Positions 25,247 through 33,474 of a DNA stretch of 64,000 bases are shown one piece after another. How positions within the stretch are numbered: the first letter of the stretch is position 1; every line of letters starts with the position of its first letter. The notes under the pieces were generated by a model. It did no database searches and was not told where the DNA came from. It saw only the letters and a list, made by a program, of their open reading frames with translations. The translations under genes and the position numbers were made by a program. Origin of the DNA: JAZKHT01 sp040385245 (lineage in GTDB: Bacteria > Pseudomonadota > Alphaproteobacteria > Rhodobacterales > Rhodobacteraceae); contig JAZKHT010000010.1 in the NCBI GenBank assembly GCA_040385245.1, positions 1 to 64,000 on the forward strand, in the 5' to 3' direction.

Positions 25247-26731
25247 TCAGTGGTCGGCTACCATCGCTGTTGCACGGGCCTCGGCCTCGGTTCCCTTGGC
25301 GCCATTGAAGAAGGCGTTCAGGATCACGGCCGAAATTGTCGCCAGCAGAATGCCGCTTTCGATCAGCGGGTGAATTTCGTGCGGCATCCACTGTTTGAAG
25401 TTCGGAGCGATCAGCGGGATCATCCCAAAACCGATGGATACGGCAACGACGAACAGGTTGTTGCGGTTCTTGGCAAAGTCGACGCCTGCCAGAATGCGGA
25501 TGCCGGTCGCGGCAACCATCCCGAACATCACCAGACCTGCGCCACCTAGAACGGCGGTGGGCAAGCTTTCGACCAGCGCGCCCATTTTGGGCACCAGTCC
25601 CAGCACGATCAGGATGATCCCGCCCGCGACACAGACAAACCGCGACCGCACGCCGGTCACGCCGACAAGGCCGACGTTCTGGCTGAACGAGGTATAGGGG
25701 AAGGTGTTGAAGATGCCGCCGATCAACGTGCCCAGACCATCGGTGCGCAGACCCGCCGAAAGCATCGGCTGGGTTACCCTGCGCCCGGTGATGTCACCCA
25801 GCGCCAGAAACATGCCGGTCGACTCGATCATCACGACGATCATCACCAGCGACATGGTGATGATCATCACCGGATCAAACAGCGGCATGCCAAAATGGAA
25901 CGGCGTGATCAGACCAAACCAAGCGGCATCCGCCACCTTGGTAAAGGTCATGGTGCCGATCACCGTGGCGATGATGCCGCCGATGACGATGCCCAGCAGG
26001 ACCGAGATATTGGCGACGAACCCTCGGCCAAAGCGGGCAATCAGCAGGATCGCCGCCAGAACGATGGCCGAAATCGCGATATTGCCCATCGGCGCATAGG
26101 CCGGGTTCGGCACAGATGCGGCAGCGGCAAGCTTTTCCGGCATGGGCGGAAGGGTGCTGCCGCTGGCGGCGGCCATTTCTCCCACGGCCTTCAGCCAGTC
26201 GGCATGGGCGGGATCGACGATCATCGGGGCCGTCGGGCCGACCGGGTTGCCGAAGATCCAGTTGATCCCGATCCGCATCAGGCTGACGCCGATGACAAGG
26301 ATGATGGTGCCGGTCACGACCGGTGGGAAAAAGCGCAGCATCCGGCTGACCAGTGGCGCAATAATCATGGCGATCAGCCCGGCTGCGATGATGGATCCAA
26401 AGATCAACCGCGCTCCGTCTGCGCCCGGATTTGCGTTGCCGATGGCAACCATCGGGCCGACGGCGGCAAAGGTGACGCCCATCATGACCGGCAGCTTGAT
26501 GCCGAACCATTGGGTTGCGCCAAGCGATTGGATCAGCGTGACAATCCCGCAGGCAAACAGGTCCGCCGAAATCAGAAAGGCGACATCAGCCGGGTCCAGC
26601 TTCAGCGCGCGGCCGACGATCAAAGGCACGGCGATGGCACCCGCGTACATCACCAATACATGTTGCAAACCAAGGGTAAACAGTTTCGGGGCGGGGAGTC
26701 TTTCATCCACCGGATGGATAGTGTCCGTCAT
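25247..26731 (-). CDS. NCS2-family xanthine/uric-acid permease
   Basis: 494-residue nucleobase:cation symporter with about 14 membrane helices. The NAT/NCS2 signature is SQNVGLVGVTGVRSR (Q-N-x-G...T-x-x-x-R) and the N-terminal QHVLVMYAGAIAVPLIVGRA is diagnostic for bacterial uric-acid/xanthine permeases. It is the last of four leftward purine genes (allantoinase fusion, ureidoglycine aminohydrolase, allA, permease). The company favours urate, xanthine or allantoin precursors over uracil. ATG 26731 is preceded by GAAGGAAA. Confidence 0.9.
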   Translation of the reverse strand: MTDTIHPVDERLPAPKLFTLGLQHVLVMYAGAIAVPLIVGRALKLDPADVAFLISADLFACGIVTLIQSLGATQWFGIKLPVMMGVTFAAVGPMVAIGNANPGADGARLIFGSIIAAGLIAMIIAPLVSRMLRFFPPVVTGTIILVIGVSLMRIGINWIFGNPVGPTAPMIVDPAHADWLKAVGEMAAASGSTLPPMPEKLAAAASVPNPAYAPMGNIAISAIVLAAILLIARFGRGFVANISVLLGIVIGGIIATVIGTMTFTKVADAAWFGLITPFHFGMPLFDPVMIITMSLVMIVVMIESTGMFLALGDITGRRVTQPMLSAGLRTDGLGTLIGGIFNTFPYTSFSQNVGLVGVTGVRSRFVCVAGGIILIVLGLVPKMGALVESLPTAVLGGAGLVMFGMVAATGIRILAGVDFAKNRNNLFVVAVSIGFGMIPLIAPNFKQWMPHEIHPLIESGILLATISAVILNAFFNGAKGTEAEARATAMVADH

Positions 26732-26819
26732 GCGTCGTTTCCTTCTTTCCCTCGGGGGAGTTGTTGTTCGCGCCGTCTCTGCGCCTCCCCCAGGGGACGC
26801 AGTCCGGTTAGGCCCGGTC

Positions 26820-27296
26820 TTACGCCGGGTGGGTCACGGTCCAAGGTTCGCTGAACCAGTGTTCTTCAAGATTGGGCGTCGTGCCGATACGATCGACCAC
26901 GGCGAACAGGCCGGGGGCGTGCAGGGGTGTCAGAACGCCGTGCCATGTGCCGCGATGCAGATTTATGCCTTGCGCGCCATTGGTCAGGAACGCGCGCGGT
27001 GTGTCCGCAGGGCTGGTGGCGACGATCACCAGAAAGGGGTGCTGCGTCATCGGCAGGAATGCCTGCGATCCATCGGGGTGACGTTCGATCAGATCAAAGC
27101 TGTAAGGCAGGCTGCGCGGTTCGGCCTGAAAGATGGATATCCCGGCGCGGGCGTCGCCAAAATCCAGCCGCGCGCGGTCGTGGTGGCGGCGGCACATCCC
27201 GTCGTTGATCAACCGGAACTGCCCTGTCGCATCAAGGACATCCCCGAACGGGGCAAACTCTTCTGCGGTCAGCGGGGCAGGGATCAGGGTTTTCAT
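26820..27296 (-). CDS. allA: Ureidoglycolate lyase AllA
   Basis: 158 residues, the usual size. It splits (S)-ureidoglycolate into glyoxylate and urea, the last step of purine-ring use. Family features are the N-terminal PLTAEEFAPFGDVLDATGQF, the central ISIFQAEPRSLPYSFDLIER and the cupin-like GINLHRGTWHGVLTPLHAPG. The start at ATG 27296 begins the conserved strand. It lies between the ureidoglycine aminohydrolase gene, which makes its substrate, and the permease. Its product glyoxylate is the substrate of the bhc operon 3 kb away. Confidence 0.93.
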   Translation of the reverse strand: MKTLIPAPLTAEEFAPFGDVLDATGQFRLINDGMCRRHHDRARLDFGDARAGISIFQAEPRSLPYSFDLIERHPDGSQAFLPMTQHPFLVIVATSPADTPRAFLTNGAQGINLHRGTWHGVLTPLHAPGLFAVVDRIGTTPNLEEHWFSEPWTVTHPA

Positions 27297-27315
27297 GGCC
27301 AGACCCGGTCGCGTC

Positions 27316-27372
27316 GGGCGGGGGGGCATGCCGCCCCCGTGCCCCCCAGGGATCCTTCACCCAAGAAGTAAG
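27316..27372. repeat. GC-palindromic element copy between allA and the aminohydrolase gene
   Basis: A G-run, CATGCC and a C-run form a palindrome, followed by CCCCCCAGGGATCCTTCACC and then CAAGAAGTAAG. The order palindrome, C-rich block, AGGAT-like core, CAAGAAG tail matches the better preserved copies at 41411-41470 and 51892-51950. The core is degenerate. Confidence 0.5.
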
Positions 27373-27378
27373 CCGCCA

Positions 27379-28221
27379 TCACCGCATCGCTCCAAACGCG
27401 CCGGGGCCGCGCAATTTGGCGTGGCGGTTCACGTCCTTGTACAGAAGATAGCGGAACGGTCCGGGTCCTGCCGCATAGCACGCCTGCGGGCAATAGGCGC
27501 GCAGCCACATGAAATCACCGGCCTCGACCTCCACCCAGTCCTGGTTCAGCTTGTAGACGGCCTTGCCTTGCAGAACGTACAGGCCATGCTCCATTACATG
27601 GGTTTCTTCAAACGGGATCGTGCCGCCGGGCTGAAAGGTCACGATGTTGACGTGCATGTCGTGGCGCAGATCATTTGGGTCGACAAAGCGCGTCGTGGCC
27701 CAAGCGCCGTTGGTATCGGGCATCGGTGTCGGGGAAATCGTGGTTTCGTTGGTTACAAAGGCGGTGGGGCGGTCCACGCCCGGGGCGGGTTCATACAGTT
27801 TGCGCAGCCAGTGGAACCGGGCAGGCGTGGCCCCTTCGGCCAGCACGGTCCAGGCCGCACCTGCGGGGATATAAGCGTATCCCCCGGAGTCGAGTTCATG
27901 GCCGGTGCCGTCGATCGTCAGGGTGATCACGCCATCCGTGACAAAGATCACATGTTCCGCGCCGGTTTCCGCGTCGGGGGCGTCCGATCCGCCGCCGGGG
28001 GCAACCTCCATCACATATTGGCTGAAGGTTTCGGAAAATCCGCTCATGGGGCGGGCAATCAGCCACAGTTTGGTGCCGGTCCAGCCGGGCAAGTAGCTGG
28101 TGACGATGTCGGAAAAGACGCCCTTTGGAATAAAGGCGTAGGACGGGGTAAAGACCGCGCGACCTGTCATCAGTTGCGTCTGCGGCGGCAGCCCGCCCGG
28201 TGGGGTGTAATAGGCAGTCAT
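27379..28221 (-). CDS. allE: (S)-ureidoglycine aminohydrolase
   Basis: 280-residue bicupin that releases ammonia from (S)-ureidoglycine to give (S)-ureidoglycolate. The C-terminal cupin carries the manganese ligands: E and H in EETHVMEHGLYV (E-x-H-x3-H) and the glutamine of CPQACY. The N-terminal cupin is AEHVIFVTDGVITLTIDG. Its ATG overlaps the stop of the allantoinase fusion gene. It supplies AllA, encoded next. Confidence 0.92.
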   Translation of the reverse strand: MTAYYTPPGGLPPQTQLMTGRAVFTPSYAFIPKGVFSDIVTSYLPGWTGTKLWLIARPMSGFSETFSQYVMEVAPGGGSDAPDAETGAEHVIFVTDGVITLTIDGTGHELDSGGYAYIPAGAAWTVLAEGATPARFHWLRKLYEPAPGVDRPTAFVTNETTISPTPMPDTNGAWATTRFVDPNDLRHDMHVNIVTFQPGGTIPFEETHVMEHGLYVLQGKAVYKLNQDWVEVEAGDFMWLRAYCPQACYAAGPGPFRYLLYKDVNRHAKLRGPGAFGAMR

Positions 28222-29645
28222 GTCAGCATGTCCTTCAGCCGTAGTTCCGCGATCCGTTCCACTTGCGCGCAGGCGGTGGCAAATTCGGTCGCGGTGTCGT
28301 TTGCGATGCGGGTTTCAAAGGCATGCAGAATGGACGCCTTGGTGTTGTCGCGGACGGCGATGATGAAGGGAAAGCCGTGTTTGGCCACGTAATCCGCGTT
28401 CAGCCCTTGAAAGGACGCGCGTTCGGCATCGGTCAGCGCGTCCAGTGCCGCGCTTGCCTGTTCGGCGGTGCTTTCCGCCGTCAATTGCTTTGCCGCCGCC
28501 AGTTTTCCGGCCAGATCGGGGTGCGCGCGCAAGACGCCAAGTCGCATCTCTGGACTGGCCGACCGGAACATCCGGGCCAATGCGTTGTGCAATCCCACGG
28601 CGCTGTCATGCGCGGGACCAAGTTCAAGGTCGAATGCCCGCGCGGCGATCCAGGGCGAGTGTTCAAAGATGCTGCCAAAGCGCGCGACAAAGGTGCCGCG
28701 GTCCATCTGGCTGGGCCGTTCCTTGCGCACATGCGGATGTGTGGCCGCCCAATGCTGCGCGATGTCGATGCGCCGGGGGAACCAGACGCCGTCATGGGCG
28801 GCGGCGTAGTCCAGAAACCGCTTCAATCCGGCAATCTTGCCCGGACGACCGATCAGGCGGCAATGCAGCCCGATGGAAAACATCTTGGCCGCCCCCGCCT
28901 GACCTTCGGCATAAAGGGTGTCGAAGCTGTCCTTCAGGTAGGTGAAGAACTGCTTGCCCTCTATATACCCCGGCGCGGTGGCGAACCGCATGTCGTTCGC
29001 CTCGAGCGTATAGGGGATCACCAGTTGATCCCGCGTTCCCACTTCGCGCCAATAGGGCAGGTCATCGTCGTAGGTGTCGGAAATCCAGTCAAACGCCCCG
29101 GTTTCCGCTGTCAGCCGCACGGTGTTGACCGAACAGCGCCCGGTGTACCAACCCCGCGGAGGGGAGCCGACTACCTCGGTGTGCAGGCGGATGGCTTCGG
29201 CGATCTGGCGGCGTTCTTCATCCTCGGGCATGTCGCGGTGTTCGACCCATTTCAGGCCGTGGCTGGCGATTTCCCAGCCCGCCGATTTCATCGCGGCGAC
29301 CTGTTCGGGGTTGCGGGCCAGCGCCGTTGAAACGCCGTAGATCGTCACGGGAATATCCATGCCGGTGAACAAACGGTGCAACCGCCAGAACCCGGCCCGC
29401 GCGCCGTAATCGTAAATGGATTCCATGTTCCAGTGGCGCTGTCCGGGCCAGGGGGCCGCACCCGCGATGTCGGACAAGAACGCCTCGGACCCGGCGTCGC
29501 CGTGCAGGATGTTGTTCTCGCCGCCTTCTTCATAGTTCAGCACAAGACTGACGGCGATCTTTGCCCCCCCCGGCCAGGCGGCATCAGGCGGTGTGGGGCC
29601 GTGGCCAAGGAAATCGCGCGGGTAACGGTTCACGGTATTCTCCAT
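28218..29645 (-). CDS. puuE-uraD: Fused allantoinase (PuuE type) and OHCU decarboxylase
   Basis: 475-residue fusion. Residues 1-300 are the polysaccharide-deacetylase-like, cofactor-poor allantoinase PuuE (SLVLNYEEGGENNILHGDAG, GWEIASHGLKWVEHRDMP, GWYTGRCSVNTVRLTAETGA), which hydrolyses allantoin to allantoate. Residues about 310-475 are 2-oxo-4-hydroxy-4-carboxy-5-ureidoimidazoline decarboxylase (FEHSPWIAARAFD, GVLRAHPDLAGKLA with the catalytic His, KHGFPFIIAVRDNTKASIL), which makes S-allantoin. The two steps are consecutive, so one chain performs both. It opens the leftward purine operon; uraH, which makes the decarboxylase substrate, starts 141 bases away on the other strand. Confidence 0.94.
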   Translation of the reverse strand: MENTVNRYPRDFLGHGPTPPDAAWPGGAKIAVSLVLNYEEGGENNILHGDAGSEAFLSDIAGAAPWPGQRHWNMESIYDYGARAGFWRLHRLFTGMDIPVTIYGVSTALARNPEQVAAMKSAGWEIASHGLKWVEHRDMPEDEERRQIAEAIRLHTEVVGSPPRGWYTGRCSVNTVRLTAETGAFDWISDTYDDDLPYWREVGTRDQLVIPYTLEANDMRFATAPGYIEGKQFFTYLKDSFDTLYAEGQAGAAKMFSIGLHCRLIGRPGKIAGLKRFLDYAAAHDGVWFPRRIDIAQHWAATHPHVRKERPSQMDRGTFVARFGSIFEHSPWIAARAFDLELGPAHDSAVGLHNALARMFRSASPEMRLGVLRAHPDLAGKLAAAKQLTAESTAEQASAALDALTDAERASFQGLNADYVAKHGFPFIIAVRDNTKASILHAFETRIANDTATEFATACAQVERIAELRLKDMLT

Positions 29646-29785
29646 TCCGATCGGATGCAGCTTATGATGCCAAAGCGGTGCGGTTTATCAAAAAATCCAC
29701 GAAAGTCCTATGTCGCAAACGGGCGGTCGCGCCGTGCTGCATTTCAGGGCTAAGGTGGGCACCAGTTGATGAATTGGAGGATGCC

Positions 29786-30145
29786 ATGACAACCGGACGG
29801 CTGACGACGCATGTGCTGGACACCGCGCGGGGAAAACCGGCGGCGGGGGTGCGGATCACGCTTTGCCGCATGACGGACGGTGGGCGGGTCGCGCTGGCGG
29901 AAACCGTGACAAACGCCGACGGTCGCACCGATGCGCCGATGCTGGCAGGGGATGCGCTGACGGTGGGCGTGTATGAGCTGATCTTTGCGGCGGGCGACTA
30001 CCTGCGCGACAGCGGGCAGGCTGCGGGCGAGGTGCTGTTTCTGGGCGATATCCCGATCCGTTTTGGCGTGCCGGATGCAGGCCAGCATTATCATGTGCCG
30101 CTGCTGATATCGCCCTTTGCCTATTCGACCTATCGGGGCAGCTGA
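29786..30145 (+). CDS. uraH: 5-Hydroxyisourate hydrolase
   Basis: 119-residue transthyretin-like enzyme that hydrolyses 5-hydroxyisourate to OHCU. Diagnostic ends are present: LTTHVLDTARGKPAAG at the N-terminus and the C-terminal tetrapeptide YRGS, with the active-site histidines in the first segment and in GQHYHVPLL. GGAGG lies five bases before ATG 29786. Its last 16 bases overlap the 3' end of the convergent LysR gene. Confidence 0.95.
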   Translation: MTTGRLTTHVLDTARGKPAAGVRITLCRMTDGGRVALAETVTNADGRTDAPMLAGDALTVGVYELIFAAGDYLRDSGQAAGEVLFLGDIPIRFGVPDAGQHYHVPLLISPFAYSTYRGS

Positions 30146-31074
30146 TTGCCCGGCACGGTGCCTTCGGTCGCCCGGCGCAGGGAATCGCGGCAGTGGGCGG
30201 CCATGAAGTCGGTGAACAGCCGCACCTTTGGATCTTTCAGGCGACGGTGCTGCGACAGTGCTGAAAGCTGCGTCGGCAGGGGCGGGGTGGCGGTGGCCAC
30301 GGGAACAAGCGCGCCGGATCGCAGATGATCGGCCACTTCAAAGATCGGTTTCATCACGATGCCGCGTCCGTCCAGCGCCCAGCCGGTCAGCACATCGCCA
30401 TCGTCGGATTCAAAGGGACCACTGATTTCGAACCGCCTTGGCCCATCGGGGGTTTGCAGGGTCCACTGAAACTCTTTCGCGCCGGGAAAACGCAGGTTCA
30501 GGCAGTCGTGCCGGTCCTGCACCAAGGCCGCCCCATCCGCCGGGTTTCCACGCCGTTCGATATAGCCGGGGCCGGCGCACAGAACGCGGGGGCAATCCGC
30601 GACAAGCCGCACCTTCAGCGTGCTGTCATCCAGAAGCCCCAGATGAAATGCAATGTCGATGCCTTCGGCGGTGACGTCGATGGCGCGGTCCGACAGCCGC
30701 AGGCGAACGTCGATCTGCGGATACAGATCCTTGAACACCGGCACATGCGGGGCGATGAACCGCCGTCCAATCCCCAGCGGGGCCGACACAAAGATGGTGC
30801 CGCGCGGATTCTGCGTGACATCCATCACCGCCGCCTCGGCCTCGTCTATCGCTTCAAGCACCTTGCGCGCACCATCGTAAAAAATGCGCCCGTTCTCGGT
30901 TGGCTGCAAACTACGAGTGGTGCGGTTGAACAATCGCACCCCGAGATGCTTTTCCAGTTCCGAGATTCGGGCAGAGGCGACGGCAGGGGAACACCGCTGA
31001 TCTCGGGCGGCCGCGCTCATACTGCCCAATTCGTAGACACGGACGAACATGCGGATGTTGTTCACATAGGACAT
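30130..31074 (-). CDS. LysR-family regulator, probable controller of purine genes
   Basis: About 314 residues. The N-terminal helix-turn-helix is VRVYELGSMSAAARDQRCSP then SARISELEKHLGVRLFNRTT; the rest is a LysR substrate-binding domain of the CrgA-like branch (GTIFVSAPLGIGRRFIAPHV). It lies between uraH and puuD, divergent from puuD, which is the usual geometry for a LysR regulator and its target. The effector is unknown. I start at ATG 31074; an upstream GTG at 31086 is possible. Confidence 0.85.
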   Translation of the reverse strand: MSYVNNIRMFVRVYELGSMSAAARDQRCSPAVASARISELEKHLGVRLFNRTTRSLQPTENGRIFYDGARKVLEAIDEAEAAVMDVTQNPRGTIFVSAPLGIGRRFIAPHVPVFKDLYPQIDVRLRLSDRAIDVTAEGIDIAFHLGLLDDSTLKVRLVADCPRVLCAGPGYIERRGNPADGAALVQDRHDCLNLRFPGAKEFQWTLQTPDGPRRFEISGPFESDDGDVLTGWALDGRGIVMKPIFEVADHLRSGALVPVATATPPLPTQLSALSQHRRLKDPKVRLFTDFMAAHCRDSLRRATEGTVPGNQLPR

Positions 31075-31156
31075 CGCGGCGAACACCCATTTTCATGGTG
31101 GGTTTGAAAGTGATCAGGCATTTGCAGAATTAACAGAAGAGTGTGCTTGGGTATAG

Positions 31157-31170
31157 CGTTTCACGAAACG
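31157..31170. promoter_or_regulatory. Palindrome just upstream of puuD
   Basis: CGTTTC-AC-GAAACG is a perfect 6-bp inverted repeat 20 bases before the puuD ATG in the divergent LysR-puuD spacer. The position suggests an operator for a repressor or for the adjacent LysR regulator. It does not have the usual T-N11-A spacing. Confidence 0.4.
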
Positions 31171-31189
31171 GCCAAAGGGGGGACGCACG

Positions 31190-32425
31190 ATGTACGACTG
31201 GGCAGTCTTGTGGGAGTGGGTGGAGATTGCCGCCCGCTGGACCCATGTGATCACGGCAATCGCGTGGATCGGGTCTTCGTTCTATTTCATCGCGCTGGAC
31301 CTTGGCCTGCGCAAGGTGCCCGGCATGCCCGATCTTGCCCATGGCGAGGAATGGCAGGTCCACGGCGGCGGGTTCTATCACATCACCAAATATCTCGTGG
31401 CCCCCGAACGACTGCCCGAACACCTGACCTGGTTCAAATGGGAAAGCTATGCGACCTGGCTGTCCGGGTTCGCGATGCTGATCCTGGTCTATTATCTGGG
31501 GGCCGAATTCTATCTGGTCGATCCTGCCGTGGCCGATATCCCGGTGTGGCAGGCGATTGCAATTTCCATCGGATCGCTGGCGCTGGGTTGGGTGTTGTAC
31601 GACACGATCTGCAAAAGCCGCTTTGGCGACGACAACACGCGGCTGATGATCGGGCTGTATGTGATCCTTGTGGCGATGGCCTGGGGATATACGCAGGTAT
31701 TTTCGGGCCGTGCCGCTCTGCTGCATCTTGGGGCGTTCACCGCCACGATCATGTCGGCCAACGTGTTCATGATCATCATGCCGAACCAGCGCATCGTGGT
31801 GGCCGATCTGAAGGCGGGGCGGATACCTGACGCGAAATACGGCAAGATCGCCAAGCAGCGCAGCACGCATAACAACTATCTGACGCTGCCGGTGCTGTTC
31901 CTGATGCTGTCGAACCATTATCCGCTGGTGTTTGCCACGGAATACAACTGGCTGATCGCGTCGCTGGTGTTTCTGATGGGCGTCACCATTCGCCACTGGT
32001 TCAACAGCAAACACGCGCGCAAGGGCAACCCGCACTGGACCTGGGGCCTGACGGTGCTGCTGTTCCTGATCATCGCCTGGCTGTCCACAGCGCCGATGCG
32101 GACCTGGCCCGCCGAGGCGCACCTGGACGGCACCGCCCTGCGCTATGCCAGCGCGCCGGGGTTCGACGAGGTGACGGATATCGTGCTTGGCCGCTGTTCC
32201 ATGTGCCACGCTGCAGAACCCGCGTGGGACGGGATGTATTGGCCGCCCAAGGGCGTGGTCCTGGAAACCCCCGCCCAGATCGCACACGAGGCGCGGCGCA
32301 TCGCGATGCAATCGGGATTTTCCCATGCGATGCCGCCCGCCAACTTAAGCTATATGGAACCGGAAGAGCGGGCGAAGATCGTCGACTGGTTCCGGTCTGC
32401 CGGTGTGGCGGGGGTCGAAGGCTGA
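31190..32425 (+). CDS. puuD: Membrane urate oxidase PuuD with cytochrome c domain
   Basis: 411 residues: about eight membrane helices (residues 15-300), then a periplasmic cytochrome c domain with heme motif CSMCH at 336-340 and a likely axial methionine in HAMPPANLSYM. PuuD oxidises urate to 5-hydroxyisourate and passes electrons to the respiratory chain instead of making hydrogen peroxide like soluble uricase. The N-terminal WTHVITAIAWIGSSFYFIALD is typical. It supplies UraH. No soluble uricase gene is present in the window. Confidence 0.94.
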   Translation: MYDWAVLWEWVEIAARWTHVITAIAWIGSSFYFIALDLGLRKVPGMPDLAHGEEWQVHGGGFYHITKYLVAPERLPEHLTWFKWESYATWLSGFAMLILVYYLGAEFYLVDPAVADIPVWQAIAISIGSLALGWVLYDTICKSRFGDDNTRLMIGLYVILVAMAWGYTQVFSGRAALLHLGAFTATIMSANVFMIIMPNQRIVVADLKAGRIPDAKYGKIAKQRSTHNNYLTLPVLFLMLSNHYPLVFATEYNWLIASLVFLMGVTIRHWFNSKHARKGNPHWTWGLTVLLFLIIAWLSTAPMRTWPAEAHLDGTALRYASAPGFDEVTDIVLGRCSMCHAAEPAWDGMYWPPKGVVLETPAQIAHEARRIAMQSGFSHAMPPANLSYMEPEERAKIVDWFRSAGVAGVEG

Positions 32426-32426
32426 C

Positions 32427-33410
32427 TTAGCCCGCGCGAAAGTGCCATTCGGTCGTCTGGGAATAAATCTCGCCGGGGGACAGTGTGATCGACGGAAAAC
32501 CGGGCTGGTTCGGCGCGTCTGGCCATCCTTGGGGTTCGATCGCCAGCCCTTCGTGATGGCCGCGTCCGGGGCGTTCGGCATCGCGCCCATCGTAGATCTG
32601 CACGCCGGGTTCTGTTGTCAGGACTGTCATTGTCGTGCCAGTCGCGCCGGTCAGCTCCACCGCCTGCCGCAGCGGGCCGCGCGCCTTGGCCAGACAGAAG
32701 TTGTGATCGACATTCGGATATCCGGGCCGCACCTCTGCCCCGGCGCGCAGATCAAGATCGGTGCCCGCGACAGGTGCGATTTCACCGGTGGGCAGGCAGT
32801 CGGCATTCAGCGGCAGATAGGTATCGGCCGCAACACGCAGGCGGTGGCCAACCCATGTTTCGGACCCGTCAAGGTTCCAATAACTGTGGTTGGCGATGTT
32901 CATCAAGGTCGGTGCCGATGTCGTGGCGGTCAGGTCCAGCCGCAACGTGGCGGGGGCCAGCACCGACCAACGCGCCGTCAGGCGGCGATTGCCGGGAAAA
33001 CCGCCAAGACCATCGGCAAGTTCAAGCGTCAGGATTGCAGTATCTTCGGTGACTTCGGCCAACCGCCAGACCCGTCGATGGATCCCTGTCGCACCGCTGT
33101 GCAAGGTGGTTGTGCCAACCGTTTCCTCGAACCGGTGGACCTGTCCAGCAATTCTTGCCCGCGCGTCGCTGATCCGGTTTGCCACCGGGCCGACAAGCGC
33201 GCCGTGATACTGCATGCCCGCCTCGTAATCGGCCAGCACATCAGACCCCAGCGTCAGGTCATGCGCCACGCCGTCCAGGCGCACACTGTGCAGGATCGAT
33301 CCGTATGTCAGCAGCCCAACCGTCAGTTCGCCGGCGCGCAGCACAATGCGCTGCACCTGCCCCCCTTCAGAGGTGGCGCCGAACCGCGTCACGCCAATCA
33401 ATCCCACCAT
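32427..33410 (-). CDS. galM: Aldose 1-epimerase (galactose mutarotase family)
   Basis: 327-residue enzyme that interconverts alpha and beta anomers of aldoses. Family motifs are YGSILHSVRLDG near the start, GPVANRISDARARIAG, ANHSYWNLDG (catalytic His) and PNVDHNFCLAK. I start at ATG 33410, nine bases after a G-run; further upstream codons add residues not expected in the family. It converges with puuD with no room for a terminator and is downstream of znuA on the same strand. No sugar-utilisation genes flank it. Confidence 0.88.
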   Translation of the reverse strand: MVGLIGVTRFGATSEGGQVQRIVLRAGELTVGLLTYGSILHSVRLDGVAHDLTLGSDVLADYEAGMQYHGALVGPVANRISDARARIAGQVHRFEETVGTTTLHSGATGIHRRVWRLAEVTEDTAILTLELADGLGGFPGNRRLTARWSVLAPATLRLDLTATTSAPTLMNIANHSYWNLDGSETWVGHRLRVAADTYLPLNADCLPTGEIAPVAGTDLDLRAGAEVRPGYPNVDHNFCLAKARGPLRQAVELTGATGTTMTVLTTEPGVQIYDGRDAERPGRGHHEGLAIEPQGWPDAPNQPGFPSITLSPGEIYSQTTEWHFRAG

Positions 33411-33474
33411 CAACCAAACCCCCATTAACCACGACTGGCAGTGGAAACCGGGGCGCAAGCGCGGTCAAGCCCTG

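Noticed and set aside
26142..27371. Plus-strand open frame of about 400 codons over the permease and allA
   Set aside because: It is antisense to two conserved genes of the purine cluster and carries no recognisable domain.
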